Assembly: GCF_000019905.1 (NCBI RefSeq)
Contig: NC_010556.1
Coordinates: 1,700,001-1,764,000 of the forward strand
Source of the DNA: Exiguobacterium artemiae 255-15
GTDB taxonomy: Bacteria > Bacillota > Bacilli > Exiguobacteriales > Exiguobacteriaceae
Length of the DNA: 64,000 bases
Reading direction: 5' to 3'
The notes below the pieces were generated by a model. The model did not search any database. It was given only the letters and a program-made list of their open reading frames with translations, and was not told the origin of the DNA. Both the position numbers and the translations under genes were made by a program. Below are positions 43,808 to 53,181 of this stretch, in pieces. Within the stretch, counting starts at the first letter, position 1, and every line of letters starts with the position of its first letter.

Positions 43808-44913
43808 TTCATCACTTCCTTTAACAGAATCTCGCGTTCATTATCCAACTGACGGTGCACGACTTGCTGCTCCAAATGATGGAGTGCTTCTTTAATCTGA
43901 TGTTTTCGTAAACCAAGGTCCATCATGTCCCGTCCGTTGACCGTCAAGTCTTGTAGGCGCCGAATCGGCAAGGACGCCCGGCCTTCGTGACGGTACCCCG
44001 TCATCTGATTCAAATGGTCCAACTCTTCATCCGACAGCCGGTAACGTTGCCAATCGGATAACGTCTGTTCATGAACGAGCGGAGCGAATGTCTTCGCCCG
44101 TCCCTCTTGTTTTTTAGACCGTTTCCATGCCCGTAAAGATTCGGGATGGAGTCCGGCCACCAAAACGAGCGTCCATACGTCGTCCGGCGACACCCCATTA
44201 AACGGCAACAGCATCAACTGATGCAGTATCACATCGTTCATGTGCGGCATATAGTGTCCGATTCCCGTCCGACGCATCGCCGCTAAAGCAGCTTTGCGTC
44301 CGGGACCTAACAGCAGTTTTTCAAATTCAATGGCAATCCGTTCGACGGCAACGGATGAAAGGTGCTGTTTTTTATTTTCGATGGCCCGTTCTGTCTCCGG
44401 ATCGAGTGTAAACTCCAACTGACTCATAAAACGGAACGCCCGGATCATCCGCAGGGCATCTTCATCAAACCGGTCTTCCGCCCGACCGACTGTCCGGACG
44501 ACTTTCGTCGCCAGATCAGCTTGACCGCCGAACAGATCGACGAGACCGGTCGGCTTCAGCGCCATCGCATTGATGGTGAAATCACGGCGCGTCAGATCTT
44601 CCTCCAGGCTGACACCTAGCGTCACTTCGTCCGGACGCCGCCGGTCACTGTACGTACTTTCCGAACGAAAGGTCGTCACTTCAAACGGTACATGATCAAG
44701 GACAACCGTGACGGTTCCGTGATCCAGTCCGGTCGGAATCACGACCGGAAACAGGTGCATGACCGCTTCCGGAAGCAGCGACGTTGCCAAGTCATAATCT
44801 CCGGGTTCGCGTTTAAGCAACATATCCCGAACCGCTCCCCCGACGATATAGGCTTCGCCGCCTGCCGCTTCAATCGTTTGGATGATCTGATTCGCAGACT
44901 CAAGCATTTTCAT
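43768..44913 (-). CDS. cca: CCA-adding tRNA nucleotidyltransferase
   Basis: Adds or repairs the CCA end of tRNAs. A 381-residue class II enzyme: VGGAVRDMLLKREPGDYDLAT carries the GG motif and the DxD metal site (about 20-40), followed by RRPDEVTLGVSLEEDLTRRDFT and DRFDEDALRMIRAFRF. The start lies inside the end of bshA (14-base overlap); ATG 44913 or 44907 are possible, and the ribosome site is weak, implying coupling to bshA translation. The bshA-cca-birA order is that of B. subtilis. Confidence 0.92.
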   Translation of the reverse strand: MKMLESANQIIQTIEAAGGEAYIVGGAVRDMLLKREPGDYDLATSLLPEAVMHLFPVVIPTGLDHGTVTVVLDHVPFEVTTFRSESTYSDRRRPDEVTLGVSLEEDLTRRDFTINAMALKPTGLVDLFGGQADLATKVVRTVGRAEDRFDEDALRMIRAFRFMSQLEFTLDPETERAIENKKQHLSSVAVERIAIEFEKLLLGPGRKAALAAMRRTGIGHYMPHMNDVILHQLMLLPFNGVSPDDVWTLVLVAGLHPESLRAWKRSKKQEGRAKTFAPLVHEQTLSDWQRYRLSDEELDHLNQMTGYRHEGRASLPIRRLQDLTVNGRDMMDLGLRKHQIKEALHHLEQQVVHRQLDNEREILLKEVMNWKNQHGTGSSRH

Positions 44914-46042
44914 ATTGCGCACACACCCGTTCATATAACAGTTCATAAGCACGAACGACCTGATTGGAATCAAACCGTCTCCGGGTATCGCGGATTCCTT
45001 CCTCCGCCAATTCTTCCCGCAAGGCCGCGTCATCAGCCAACTTCCCGATTCGGTCCGCTGCCGTCTTGACATCATACGTCGGAACGATGAATCCTGTTTT
45101 TCCGTCCTGAATCACTTCCGGTAATCCTCCGGCGCTCGAGACGACACTCGGGACACCAACGGCCATCGCCTCAAGAACAACCAGTCCGAAGGCTTCTTTT
45201 TCCGACAACAGTAAATGAATATCGCTGATCGCCAGCAACTGAGCGACATGCTCCTGTTTCCCGGCGAAAATGATTTTGTCGTAAATTCCGAGTTCCTTTG
45301 CCCGGCGTCTCGTCTGTCCCATTTCCGGACCGTCCCCGACCAACAATAACCGCATCGCCCGGTCTTTTGAAGCGATTGCAAACGCGGCAATCGTATCGTC
45401 GATTCGTTTGACCGGTCGGAAATTCGAAATATGAATGACGACGATTTCATCCGGCTCGATACCGTAATGCCGCTTCAACCGTTCATCCCGCATCGGATAA
45501 TACATACTTTCGTCAATCGAGTTTGGGATGACTTCGATCGCATACTGTCCGTTTAATGTTATGTTCGTTTCGAGGGCCAGGCTTTCTGAAACCGCCGTGA
45601 CGGCATCTGAACTTTCGATTCCGTACCGGATGGCCGGTTGCATTTCCAAGTCCTGACCGATGACGGTAATGTCTGTCCCGTGTAAGGTTGTCACGACACC
45701 AACCCCTTTTTTCTTCGCCATATTCCGTCCAAGTTCCGCGCATACCGCATGCGGGACCGCGTAATGCGCATGAATGATGTCAAGATCAAACAGATCGATC
45801 ACTTCCGCGACTTTTGACGCCAGGGTAATGTCATACGGGGGATATTTAAAGACCGAATATTGATTCACCTCAACCAAATGAACGGTAATGTTAGGACGAT
45901 ATTCCGTCAAGCGGAACGGAATGCTCGAGGTGATGAAATGAACATCATGCCCCCGGTCCGCTAACTTCATTCCGAGTTCCGTCGCCACGACACCACTGCC
46001 GCCGACCGATGGATAACAGAGAATCCCAATCGCTTTTTTCAT
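44900..46042 (-). CDS. bshA: BshA, N-acetyl-glucosaminyl L-malate synthase (bacillithiol)
   Basis: A 380-residue GT4 glycosyltransferase joining GlcNAc from UDP-GlcNAc to malate, the first step of bacillithiol synthesis. Signatures: SVGGSGVVATELG near 12-24, the HAHYAVPHAV and LHGTDITVIG segments of the acceptor domain and KEAFGLVVLEAMA (E-x7-E motif) near 285. It is followed by cca. bshB1, dapB and mgsA, which precede it in B. subtilis, are not here. The window holds no other bacillithiol gene. Confidence 0.92.
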   Translation of the reverse strand: MKKAIGILCYPSVGGSGVVATELGMKLADRGHDVHFITSSIPFRLTEYRPNITVHLVEVNQYSVFKYPPYDITLASKVAEVIDLFDLDIIHAHYAVPHAVCAELGRNMAKKKGVGVVTTLHGTDITVIGQDLEMQPAIRYGIESSDAVTAVSESLALETNITLNGQYAIEVIPNSIDESMYYPMRDERLKRHYGIEPDEIVVIHISNFRPVKRIDDTIAAFAIASKDRAMRLLLVGDGPEMGQTRRRAKELGIYDKIIFAGKQEHVAQLLAISDIHLLLSEKEAFGLVVLEAMAVGVPSVVSSAGGLPEVIQDGKTGFIVPTYDVKTAADRIGKLADDAALREELAEEGIRDTRRRFDSNQVVRAYELLYERVCAQYENA

Positions 46043-46227
46043 ATCTAGTCACTCTCTCCTCATTAAATAATGTCCTGTAAGTAATGTCTTGTCCCTGCTC
46101 ATTGTAATCAAATTGCCGACTAAAAACTACATCCGCCACTTTTCGAACGATTTTCGTCAGAAAAGCTAGTCTTTTTTGACGTCTGCCGTTACCCTAGAGA
46201 AAGAGTCATGTAGAGAGGAGCAATCAG

Positions 46228-47115
46228 ATGGCACCCCCATTTCAGTTTCCGATTCGTATTCAAAACATCATCTGGATTTTGATCGGATCCTTTATTTTCG
46301 CTTTTGGTATTTATCATTTTAACGTGCAAAATGAGTTGGCAGAAGGAGGATTTACAGGAATCACCTTGATCTTAAAAGGACTGTTCGGTTTTTCCCCGTC
46401 CGTTACGAACTTGTTGCTCAACATTCCGTTATTTCTCGTCAGTTATAAACTGCTCGGACGGACGACGTTCGTCTATACATTGATCGGAACGTTCAGTTTC
46501 TCGATTTGGTATGGATTGATTGCAAAATATTCTCCGCTTGAAATTTTCTTGAAAGACGATATGGTTCTCGCAGCCTTGTTTGCCGGGGTTTTCATCGGTG
46601 TCGGGCTCGGTATCATTTTCAATAATGGCGGGACGACCGGCGGGGTCGATATCATCGCCCGCTTGACCAAACGGTATTTTGGTTGGTCGATCGGCAGAAC
46701 GTTTATGGTCTTCGACTTTTTTGTCATCGTCGCTTCACTGAGCTATCTCGACTATAAACAGGCGATGTATACATTACTTGCCGTCTACGTCGGAGCCCGG
46801 GTCATTGACTGGATGCAAGAAGGCACCTATGCCGGAAAAGCCGCGATGATCATCAGCGATCAACGGACGGAAATTGCAGACGGTATCCATGCGACGATGA
46901 ACCGCGGGACGACCCGCCTGATCGCCAAAGGTGGCTATTCGGGACGCGACTTGGAAGTCTTGTACGTCGTCGTCGCCCGCAATGAAATCACACGGTTGAA
47001 GACACTTGTCAAATCAATCGATCAGCACGCGTTCATCACTCTGCACGATGTCTATGAAGTGACCGGTGAAGGGTTTACCTTTGATGAAAACCGGGTCCCG
47101 ATTAAAGAAACGTAA
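46228..47115 (+). CDS. ypjC: YitT/YpjC-family membrane protein (DUF2179)
   Basis: A 295-residue protein with about six N-terminal helices (to about 200) and a C-terminal cytosolic DUF2179 domain (about 210-290; the region YSGRDLEVLYVVV to YEVTGEGF). GGFTGI and NNGGTTGGVDI are hallmarks of YitT-type proteins. Their transport role is not established. It is divergent from bshA, while B. subtilis has ypjC in the same neighbourhood upstream of the bsh genes, so a local inversion or loss is likely. AGAGGAG precedes the ATG. Confidence 0.86.
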   Translation: MAPPFQFPIRIQNIIWILIGSFIFAFGIYHFNVQNELAEGGFTGITLILKGLFGFSPSVTNLLLNIPLFLVSYKLLGRTTFVYTLIGTFSFSIWYGLIAKYSPLEIFLKDDMVLAALFAGVFIGVGLGIIFNNGGTTGGVDIIARLTKRYFGWSIGRTFMVFDFFVIVASLSYLDYKQAMYTLLAVYVGARVIDWMQEGTYAGKAAMIISDQRTEIADGIHATMNRGTTRLIAKGGYSGRDLEVLYVVVARNEITRLKTLVKSIDQHAFITLHDVYEVTGEGFTFDENRVPIKET

Positions 47116-47126
47116 TCAATGACAAT

Positions 47127-47167
47127 AAAAATGACGAGAAATCCATTGCGGACTTCTCGTCATTTTT
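47127..47167. terminator. Bidirectional terminator
   Basis: A 14-bp perfect stem (47127-47140 with 47154-47167) with A5 and T7 ends, between the convergent ypjC and YugP-type genes. Confidence 0.88.
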
Positions 47168-47181
47168 TTCGATTCGATTAG

Positions 47182-47862
47182 TTAGTCATCACTTGACGGT
47201 GCAAAGACAATCAAAGCCAAACGGACGAACTCAGCAATCGCGACGAGTGTCGCAGCAACGTATGTCCAAGCTGCAGCATTCAAGACACGGCGTGAGCCGC
47301 GCTCTTCTTCCGCATCGATGATTCCGTGTTCCGTCAACTGGGCCATCGCCCGGTTCGACGCATCAAACTCGACCGGTAACGTGACGAGTTGGAAGATGAC
47401 GGCTCCGAGCATCAGGATGACCCCAAGCATGGCAAGTCCGCTCATTCCGGCGAGGAAACCGATCAGTAACAACGGGAACGATAAGTTGGACGTGATCGAA
47501 GCCACTGGCGCAATCCGGTGACGAACCCGCATCATGCCATAGTCGGTTGCATCTTGAATGACGTGCCCGATTTCGTGGGCAGCAATCGAGACGGCTGAGA
47601 CGGTCGAACCGTAGTAAACATCTTCTGACAAACGGACGACTTTATTCGTTGGATCGTAATGATCGGACATCGTTCCGCCGATTGGTTCTAGACGCACATT
47701 CGTGATTCCGTTTTGCTTCATGATGAAATCTGCGACCTGTGCTCCGGTCACGCCGCTGTGAATCGGAACTTCCTGATATTTCTTGTACGTTTTTCTGACA
47801 CGCATCTGCGCCCAAATCGGCACGATGATGATGATGGCCAGATAAATCAAATAGTTCGCCAT
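47182..47862 (-). CDS. Membrane zinc metallopeptidase (YugP family)
   Basis: A 226-residue protein with one N-terminal helix, the zinc-binding HEIGH motif in AAHEIGHVIQDA (about 96-107) and about three later helices; LPVEFDASNRAM (about 165-176) contributes a further metal-ligand Glu. YugP-type proteases are of unknown substrate. The start ATG 47862 has AAAGGAAG seven bases upstream; an ATG six codons earlier is not supported. It follows ypjA. The active site is cytosolic or within the membrane, not resolved. Confidence 0.85.
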   Translation of the reverse strand: MANYLIYLAIIIIVPIWAQMRVRKTYKKYQEVPIHSGVTGAQVADFIMKQNGITNVRLEPIGGTMSDHYDPTNKVVRLSEDVYYGSTVSAVSIAAHEIGHVIQDATDYGMMRVRHRIAPVASITSNLSFPLLLIGFLAGMSGLAMLGVILMLGAVIFQLVTLPVEFDASNRAMAQLTEHGIIDAEEERGSRRVLNAAAWTYVAATLVAIAEFVRLALIVFAPSSDD

Positions 47863-47908
47863 GTCGTCGCTTCCTTTCAAAAAAAAAGATTATAGTCTTA
47901 TTTTATGT

Positions 47909-48508
47909 TCAAGCGACCTTATTGTCAATCGAATCGCGTGCCACAAACCAATATCCCATCAAAAGACATAATCCAGTCAGCCAGAACGAGCCGTACCCGA
48001 TCCACTGGATATGTTCGGCGAGTGCCGGATACCGCGGCCACTGTCCGAGAACGTAATCGACGACATCGTTATGGACGACCCAAATTGCGACAAGGAGCAG
48101 CTCTTTGACCCGAAACGTCATGACCGGCGCGTAAAGCAATGCCTGAAACGCCATCGCCCCGTGCGAGACCATCAGCATCAACGCCATGGCCGTCAAATAA
48201 GAATTCTCCGTCCCGAGTTCCCGTAACATCAAGGCATTCATGACGACCGCCCACACCCCGTATTTGATTAACGTCACAAAGGCAAGGGCTTCAAATAAAC
48301 GGGAACGGCGGTTGAAAATCCATAAAAAGACAATAATCGTAAAAAAGAGCGAGGCTGTCGGACTGTCCGGAATGAACGGATAATAGTACCACTTCGACTG
48401 CGCCAGTTGGGGTTGATACCAGTAATAGCCGTATAATGTTCCGCCCAAATTAATCAAAGCGAGCGGCCAAAGCACAGCTTTATGTTTTAACAGATGAATG
48501 AACGGCAT
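47909..48508 (-). CDS. ypjA: YpjA family membrane protein (DUF1405)
   Basis: A 199-residue protein with about six transmembrane helices. It matches the DUF1405/YpjA family by length, the WYYYPFIPDSPTASLFF segment (about 40-56) and position next to qcrC, as in B. subtilis. The ypjB gene that follows ypjA there is missing. The function is not known; position suggests a link to respiration. Confidence 0.82.
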   Translation of the reverse strand: MPFIHLLKHKAVLWPLALINLGGTLYGYYWYQPQLAQSKWYYYPFIPDSPTASLFFTIIVFLWIFNRRSRLFEALAFVTLIKYGVWAVVMNALMLRELGTENSYLTAMALMLMVSHGAMAFQALLYAPVMTFRVKELLLVAIWVVHNDVVDYVLGQWPRYPALAEHIQWIGYGSFWLTGLCLLMGYWFVARDSIDNKVA

Positions 48509-48533
48509 GTATTGTCACCTCATGATAGACAAA

Positions 48534-48561
48534 AACCGGAGGAAAATTCCCCCGGCCGGTT
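48534..48561 (-). terminator. Terminator of qcrABC
   Basis: A stem AACCGG/CCGGTT with inner pairing and T5 in the minus direction, between qcrC and ypjA. Confidence 0.7.
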
Positions 48562-48564
48562 GTC

Positions 48565-49356
48565 TTATTTATTGTTTTCTCCGCCTTCACCGTATGAAGC
48601 GATGAATTTAGCAAGTTCTTTATGTTCGGCATCTGAACCTTTGAACTGTCCAGCAGGCATCGAACCGACACCTTTGACTGCGATATCATAAATTTCTTTT
48701 TCTGTCTTTTTCGTCCCGACGAGGGCTGGAGCTGCTGCGCCGCCTTCGAGGTTCTTACCATGACAGTTGACACATGACTGATTCGAATAGATCTCGAACC
48801 CTTTAGCTGCCGTATCGATTTCAGGACCTTCGTTCATCGTCAACTCACCTTGTTTATGGATCGTATCCCAGTGTGTTGTCTGAACTGATTCCCATGTCAA
48901 GAAGACAATCGAGACGACTGCAAGAAGCATCATGCTGACAGCAATCGGACGTTTTGCCGGGCGACGTTCCAGTCCTTGGTCAAGCCATGGCGCAACAAGC
49001 AGTGCTGTAAACGCTAGACCTGGAAGGATGACTGTCCCCATTAAAATGTACGGACCCGCTGCAAATTGATATTTCAAGAGCTGATAGAGGAATAGGAAGT
49101 ACCAGTCCGGAAGTGGAATGTACGACGTATTCGTCGGGTCAGCAATATTTTGAAGCGGTGCTGCTTCAACGATTGTCAGAGTCATGAAGCCGATCAGGAA
49201 GACCGCTCCTACCATCCATTCGCGAAGTAAGAAGTTTGGCCAAAACGCTTCCGTCCGACCTGGATATTCCGAATAGTCTTTTGACTTGTTCGGCATCCGG
49301 TTGTTGATCGACACCCGTGAATCGGTGACGAATTTCATTCCTTTACCACGATGCAT
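48565..49356 (-). CDS. qcrC: Menaquinol:cytochrome c reductase, cytochrome c subunit QcrC
   Basis: A 263-residue fusion characteristic of Bacilli bc complexes: an N-terminal part resembling the C-terminal helices of cytochrome b (about 45-160, three helices; PLPDWYFLFLYQLLKY) joined to a cytochrome c domain with one heme-binding CVNCH (about 197-201) and a distal heme-ligand Met in GSMPAG. It transfers electrons from the Rieske centre to small cytochromes c. AAGGGGGAG precedes its ATG. It follows qcrB by about 40 bases. Confidence 0.93.
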   Translation of the reverse strand: MHRGKGMKFVTDSRVSINNRMPNKSKDYSEYPGRTEAFWPNFLLREWMVGAVFLIGFMTLTIVEAAPLQNIADPTNTSYIPLPDWYFLFLYQLLKYQFAAGPYILMGTVILPGLAFTALLVAPWLDQGLERRPAKRPIAVSMMLLAVVSIVFLTWESVQTTHWDTIHKQGELTMNEGPEIDTAAKGFEIYSNQSCVNCHGKNLEGGAAAPALVGTKKTEKEIYDIAVKGVGSMPAGQFKGSDAEHKELAKFIASYGEGGENNK

Positions 49357-49396
49357 CGTGTTCTCCCCCTTTTAGTTGTCTAAAGTAATTGTCGGT

Positions 49397-50068
49397 TTAA
49401 AGTGGTCCAGAGATCCCTTGTTTGCGGATCATCATGAAGTGGGCCCCGAGCAAGACGAACAATGCTGCAGGAAGGAAGAAGACGTGAATCGCAAAGAATC
49501 GAGCGATCGTACTTGCACCGACGATTTCTCCACCCGCCAGGAGTGTTTTTGCGATACCACCGATGACAGGAATACTTTCGGCAATTTGGATCGTAACTTT
49601 CGTTGCGAACAATGCTTTCATATCCCATGGCAACAGATATCCTGTCAGACCAAGTGCTAAGACGACGAAGAATAACAGTACGCCGACAACCCAGTTCAAT
49701 TCACGTGGTTTTTTGTATGAACCTGTGAAGAAGACACGTAATGTATGTAAGAACAACATTACGATGACGACCGATGCACCCCAGTGATGCATACCACGGA
49801 CGATTTGACCGTGTGCCACTTCATTTTGAAGATAGTACACGGACGCATGCGCATTGATGATATCTGGTACGTAATACATCGTCAAGAACATTCCTGAAAG
49901 AATCTGGATGACAATCGTGAAGAATGTCAACCCGCCAAAACAATAAACGAATGCGGAGAAGTTATGGGCCGGGTTAACGTGTTCTGGAACTTCATGATCA
50001 GCGATATCTCGCCAAAGCGGTGTAATGTCTACCCGCTCATCAATCCAATCATAAATTTTTTGCATCAT
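49397..50068 (-). CDS. qcrB: Menaquinol:cytochrome c reductase, cytochrome b subunit QcrB
   Basis: A 223-residue four-helix cytochrome b6-like subunit. The paired heme-ligand histidines are in GMHHWGAS and the FFAIHVFFLP helix; the PEHVNPAH start and the GYLLPWDMKA loop (quinol site) are conserved. It corresponds to the N-terminal part of cytochrome b; the missing helices are in QcrC. The first ATG is used; a second ATG follows directly. It is separated from qcrA by three bases. Confidence 0.95.
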   Translation of the reverse strand: MMQKIYDWIDERVDITPLWRDIADHEVPEHVNPAHNFSAFVYCFGGLTFFTIVIQILSGMFLTMYYVPDIINAHASVYYLQNEVAHGQIVRGMHHWGASVVIVMLFLHTLRVFFTGSYKKPRELNWVVGVLLFFVVLALGLTGYLLPWDMKALFATKVTIQIAESIPVIGGIAKTLLAGGEIVGASTIARFFAIHVFFLPAALFVLLGAHFMMIRKQGISGPL

Positions 50069-50071
50069 CGC

Positions 50072-50578
50072 TTACGCACCTCTTTCGACTGGTTTACCTA
50101 AGTAGAGGAAACCATCTTTCTCTTGCATTTCATAGCCATCGAGCGGTTTCGTCGGAGGCGTACCTGGTACGTTGACGCCATCTTTCGTATAACGACCGAA
50201 GTGGCATGGGCAATAGAATTGTTCCGGGTGCGTCGGATCAGATCCGAAACTGACTTGGCAACCTAAGTGTTTACAAATCGGTGATAATGCTAAAATCTCA
50301 CCTTTATCGTTTTTAAACACCCATGCAGACAATGTTTCTTCAAACTCATACCATGCATCCTGTGTTTGTTTCTTGAAGTCAACCCGTTTTGGTTCTGTCG
50401 TGATATCCGACAACTTCATTACTTTTACTTTATCGCCTGCTCCTGATTTCTTCAGGACTGGATCAACTGCGAAGTTGACCATCGGCATGACCATCGTCGC
50501 CGCCATAAAGCCGCCGACTCCAGTCAATGTATACGTCAAGAATTGACGACGTGTTACGTTAGACCCGTTTTGAGCCAT
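50072..50578 (-). CDS. qcrA: Rieske iron-sulphur subunit QcrA
   Basis: A 168-residue protein with an N-terminal anchor helix after a twin-arginine-like RRQFLT (about 10-15) and a Rieske domain. The 2Fe-2S ligands are in CKHLGC (near 107) and CPCHFGRY (near 127). The B. subtilis protein is exported by Tat. The start ATG 50578 follows GGGGGG; the frame continues 17 codons upstream across the promoter leader. A clear sigma-A promoter lies at 50649-50677. It is first in qcrABC. Confidence 0.94.
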   Translation of the reverse strand: MAQNGSNVTRRQFLTYTLTGVGGFMAATMVMPMVNFAVDPVLKKSGAGDKVKVMKLSDITTEPKRVDFKKQTQDAWYEFEETLSAWVFKNDKGEILALSPICKHLGCQVSFGSDPTHPEQFYCPCHFGRYTKDGVNVPGTPPTKPLDGYEMQEKDGFLYLGKPVERGA

Positions 50579-50648
50579 CTCGATCCCCCCTCGTGATGTA
50601 CACTGTGCCCCAAGACCACGGTACTTCACACAAATTTCTCACATGGTA

Positions 50649-50677
50649 ATAGTATCTTAATAAAATCATTGCGTCAA
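50649..50677 (-). promoter_or_regulatory. Sigma-A promoter of qcrABC
   Basis: TTGACG (50672-50677), 17 bases, TACTAT (50649-50654) on the minus strand, near consensus, about 65 bases before the qcrA start codon. Confidence 0.8.
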
Positions 50678-50682
50678 CCGCT

Positions 50683-51123
50683 TCATAGCGCGGTCCAGCG
50701 GTTTCCTAACTGCTCTAAGACTTGCCCGACAAAATTCCCGACCATCTGACCTTGTTGATCTCGGCTCATCGTCTCAAGCGATAAACGCGGGACATAAATA
50801 ATGTCCGTGACCGATGTCTCTTTCCACCGTAAATCGGCAGTAATGAACGTCACAAATCGAAACTGTTCTGAAGATGCCGCCTGTTGCCAACTCGTAAGCT
50901 GGTCGATGGACGGTTCACCGATATACGTCATCGCCGGTACAAGCATCGCCCGTCCCGACAATTGCCGTTCGACTTCCGTCGCGACGGTCATCGTCATATC
51001 TGCACATTCCGAGAAAGCATGCATCGCTTCGTCGAATCCGACGGGAATCAATGGGACAATCAACGTATCGATATACGCTTGTTCGTTTCTTGTCCTTTGA
51101 ACATCGGATGGTTTGAAACGCAA
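50683..51123 (-). CDS. ypiF: YpiF family protein (DUF2487)
   Basis: A 146-residue soluble protein corresponding to YpiF (DUF2487), which precedes qcrA in B. subtilis. It has an alternating alpha/beta pattern with a central ITADLRWKE stretch. Function unknown. The start TTG 51123 lies six bases after AAAGGGGGG; the in-frame ATG eight codons earlier lies before that ribosome site and is less likely. It ends five bases before the qcrABC -35 hexamer. Confidence 0.8.
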   Translation of the reverse strand: MRFKPSDVQRTRNEQAYIDTLIVPLIPVGFDEAMHAFSECADMTMTVATEVERQLSGRAMLVPAMTYIGEPSIDQLTSWQQAASSEQFRFVTFITADLRWKETSVTDIIYVPRLSLETMSRDQQGQMVGNFVGQVLEQLGNRWTAL

Positions 51124-51271
51124 GTCATTCCCCCCTTTCCTGTTCACTTACATTTCGTCACATTTAATGTATCATATCCGCTTTTGTTACTGCTTCTTTA
51201 ATGTGAACGTTTTATGAAATTAGCTACAATTTTTCTTCATATTTTCCCCTTAGTTTCGATTTCGAAAAAAA

Positions 51272-51300
51272 GCCTCCCTTCAGTACAGTCGAAGGAAGGC
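51272..51300 (-). terminator. Terminator of ypiA-ypiB
   Basis: A 10-bp stem (51272-51281 with 51291-51300, one mismatch), then a T7 tract in the minus direction, after ypiB. Confidence 0.85.
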
Positions 51301-51319
51301 AAACGACTCGATTTTTCGA

Positions 51320-51847
51320 TCAGAGTTGGCTGCGGATGATTCGCAATTCGTCCGAAAGCGATTGGAAACGATGTTTATCCCGGGCGTCAAGCGCCTCGTC
51401 GATCAACCGGACCAAACGTTCTTCTTCTTGACGGTTGACCGTCGCCGCAATGAAATTCATCGCAGCATCGGCCAGTTTCGGTTCAACGGCTACTTCCGGT
51501 CGGAACGGATTTTCCTCCAACAGCGAGAGGTACTCGTCATCCATCATCATCCCTTGAAAGTTCAACTCGATATAAAGCGGCTCATCCGTCAATCGAATAT
51601 CATGGTAGGCTTTTTCCGGATCGGTCGTTTTGACCTCTCCTTTTTTAAAGAGAAACGGGTCTGCATCAAATCCATAGGTCGTAATGATCATTGCTTTTGG
51701 CGCAAACATGGCATTTTGAACAAAGTGAACCTGTTCGAGCTTCGAATCGTTTCGAAGCCAATAATCGATGATCCACTTTGATTCCCGACGTTTCAACGTA
51801 TAATAGGTCAAGATGCGGCGCAAGAAACGCTGCTTTCTCTCTGTCAT
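51320..51847 (-). CDS. ypiB: YpiB family protein (UPF0302, IDEAL domain)
   Basis: A 175-residue protein of the UPF0302 family with a C-terminal IDEAL-like motif (RLVRLIDEALDARDKHRFQ, about 138-156). IDEAL motifs mediate interactions in Bacilli (for example in LapB-linked lipopolysaccharide control elsewhere), but YpiB itself is not characterised. ATG 51847 follows GGGAG. It is 28 bases after ypiA in the same direction, as in B. subtilis. Confidence 0.84.
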   Translation of the reverse strand: MTERKQRFLRRILTYYTLKRRESKWIIDYWLRNDSKLEQVHFVQNAMFAPKAMIITTYGFDADPFLFKKGEVKTTDPEKAYHDIRLTDEPLYIELNFQGMMMDDEYLSLLEENPFRPEVAVEPKLADAAMNFIAATVNRQEEERLVRLIDEALDARDKHRFQSLSDELRIIRSQL

Positions 51848-51875
51848 CTTAATCCTACTCCCTTCTCCAGTGAAG

Positions 51876-53138
51876 TCATCCATCCATTCGTTCGACATAG
51901 TCGACTAAATCGGCATCTTCCGGTGTCAGTGCAGCCGCCCGGCGTAATAAGATCAGCCCTTCGTCCCGGCGTCCTTCTTCCACGAGCGCATATCCATACT
52001 CTTTTAAGAATAACGCATCATCCGCAAAAGCAGCCTCTACTTGCGCATATTTCTCCATCGCTTGCGTATACTCTTCTAATGCATATAAGGAGCGTGCCCG
52101 GTACCAGGTCAGAATCGGTGCCGTCACATGTTCTTCGATGGCGGAAATCGTCTCAAGCGTCGCATCGTGATCTTCATCTTCCGCGAGCAGTGCAAGCAGT
52201 CTTTCGGCCGCGACGAGCGATTCCGGATTGAGGGCCAGGGCTTCACGCAATGCTTTCACACTGCCTTCCCGGTCTCCAAGTTTCAAGAGGAACAATGCTT
52301 CCATCGTTCGCAACTCATCGTTGTAATCGTCGCGCTCGATTCCCTGTTTGATGACATTAAGCGCTTCTTTCGTCAGTCCGAGTTCAGCCTGACTTTCCGC
52401 GTACGGGACATACGCCGACGTATAATCAGGATCCTGAGCAATCAATTGCTGGAATGTCTCGACCGCTTTTTGATGTTGTCCGACCCGGTGAGCCGTCATC
52501 GCGAGTCCGAACAATGTATGCAGATCCGACCGTTCCGCCACGGCGCGTTCATACAGTGGAATCGCTTCTTCGAACTCCCCGATCATGGCCAATGCTTCCG
52601 CATAGAGGGCATCCAGCGGCAATTCTTCCCGCAAGACCGGATCAGCCGCAATTTCAGCAAACAAAGGAACCGCTTGATCAAATGCACCGAGTGTCATATA
52701 CAGTTCAGCCAGTCCATAAGCAAGCAACGGTTCATTTGGTGCTAATTCCCGGGCCTCCTTTAATTTGGCCAATGCTACTTCATCAAGTCCTTGCGACTGA
52801 TACAAGTCGGCGAGCAGGACCAACGTCCGGGGACCATTTTCGATATCCGTCACATCCACCTGTTCCAGGACGGTGATGGCCTCTTCTTCCCGGTCGAGAT
52901 CGATGTAACATTCGGCAAGCAATAAGGCCACACCGGCATTCCCTGAGTAATCGACGTACAACGGAGCCAACAGATCGACGGCACGGTCGGATAATCCTAA
53001 TTCGATGTACAAATCAGCCACCGCCAGACGATCTTCGTCCGTTCCTGTTTTTTCGAGTTGTTCGAGTGCGACTAACGCTTCAGACGTATGACCGTGTTCG
53101 AGACTCTCGACTATTTCTTTTAATACGTGTTCGTTCAA
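51876..53138 (-). CDS. ypiA: YpiA TPR-repeat protein
   Basis: A 420-residue soluble protein composed of about ten 34-residue tetratricopeptide units (for example LAELYMTLGAFDQAVPLFAEI). It is a scaffold of unknown partners and corresponds to B. subtilis YpiA next to aroA (aroE there). The start is TTG 53138 after GTGAGGCG. Between it and aroA are about 40 bases without a clear terminator, so co-transcription from the aro genes is likely. Confidence 0.86.
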   Translation of the reverse strand: MNEHVLKEIVESLEHGHTSEALVALEQLEKTGTDEDRLAVADLYIELGLSDRAVDLLAPLYVDYSGNAGVALLLAECYIDLDREEEAITVLEQVDVTDIENGPRTLVLLADLYQSQGLDEVALAKLKEARELAPNEPLLAYGLAELYMTLGAFDQAVPLFAEIAADPVLREELPLDALYAEALAMIGEFEEAIPLYERAVAERSDLHTLFGLAMTAHRVGQHQKAVETFQQLIAQDPDYTSAYVPYAESQAELGLTKEALNVIKQGIERDDYNDELRTMEALFLLKLGDREGSVKALREALALNPESLVAAERLLALLAEDEDHDATLETISAIEEHVTAPILTWYRARSLYALEEYTQAMEKYAQVEAAFADDALFLKEYGYALVEEGRRDEGLILLRRAAALTPEDADLVDYVERMDG

Positions 53139-53181
53139 GGCAAACGCCTCACTTTCCTCTATTTCACTGTTCGAGATCTTT

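Noticed and set aside
46138-46175. Hairpin with a later T run upstream of ypjC
   Set aside because: The stem is interrupted and the T run is eight bases away; it lies in a divergent promoter region, so a terminator role is not supported.
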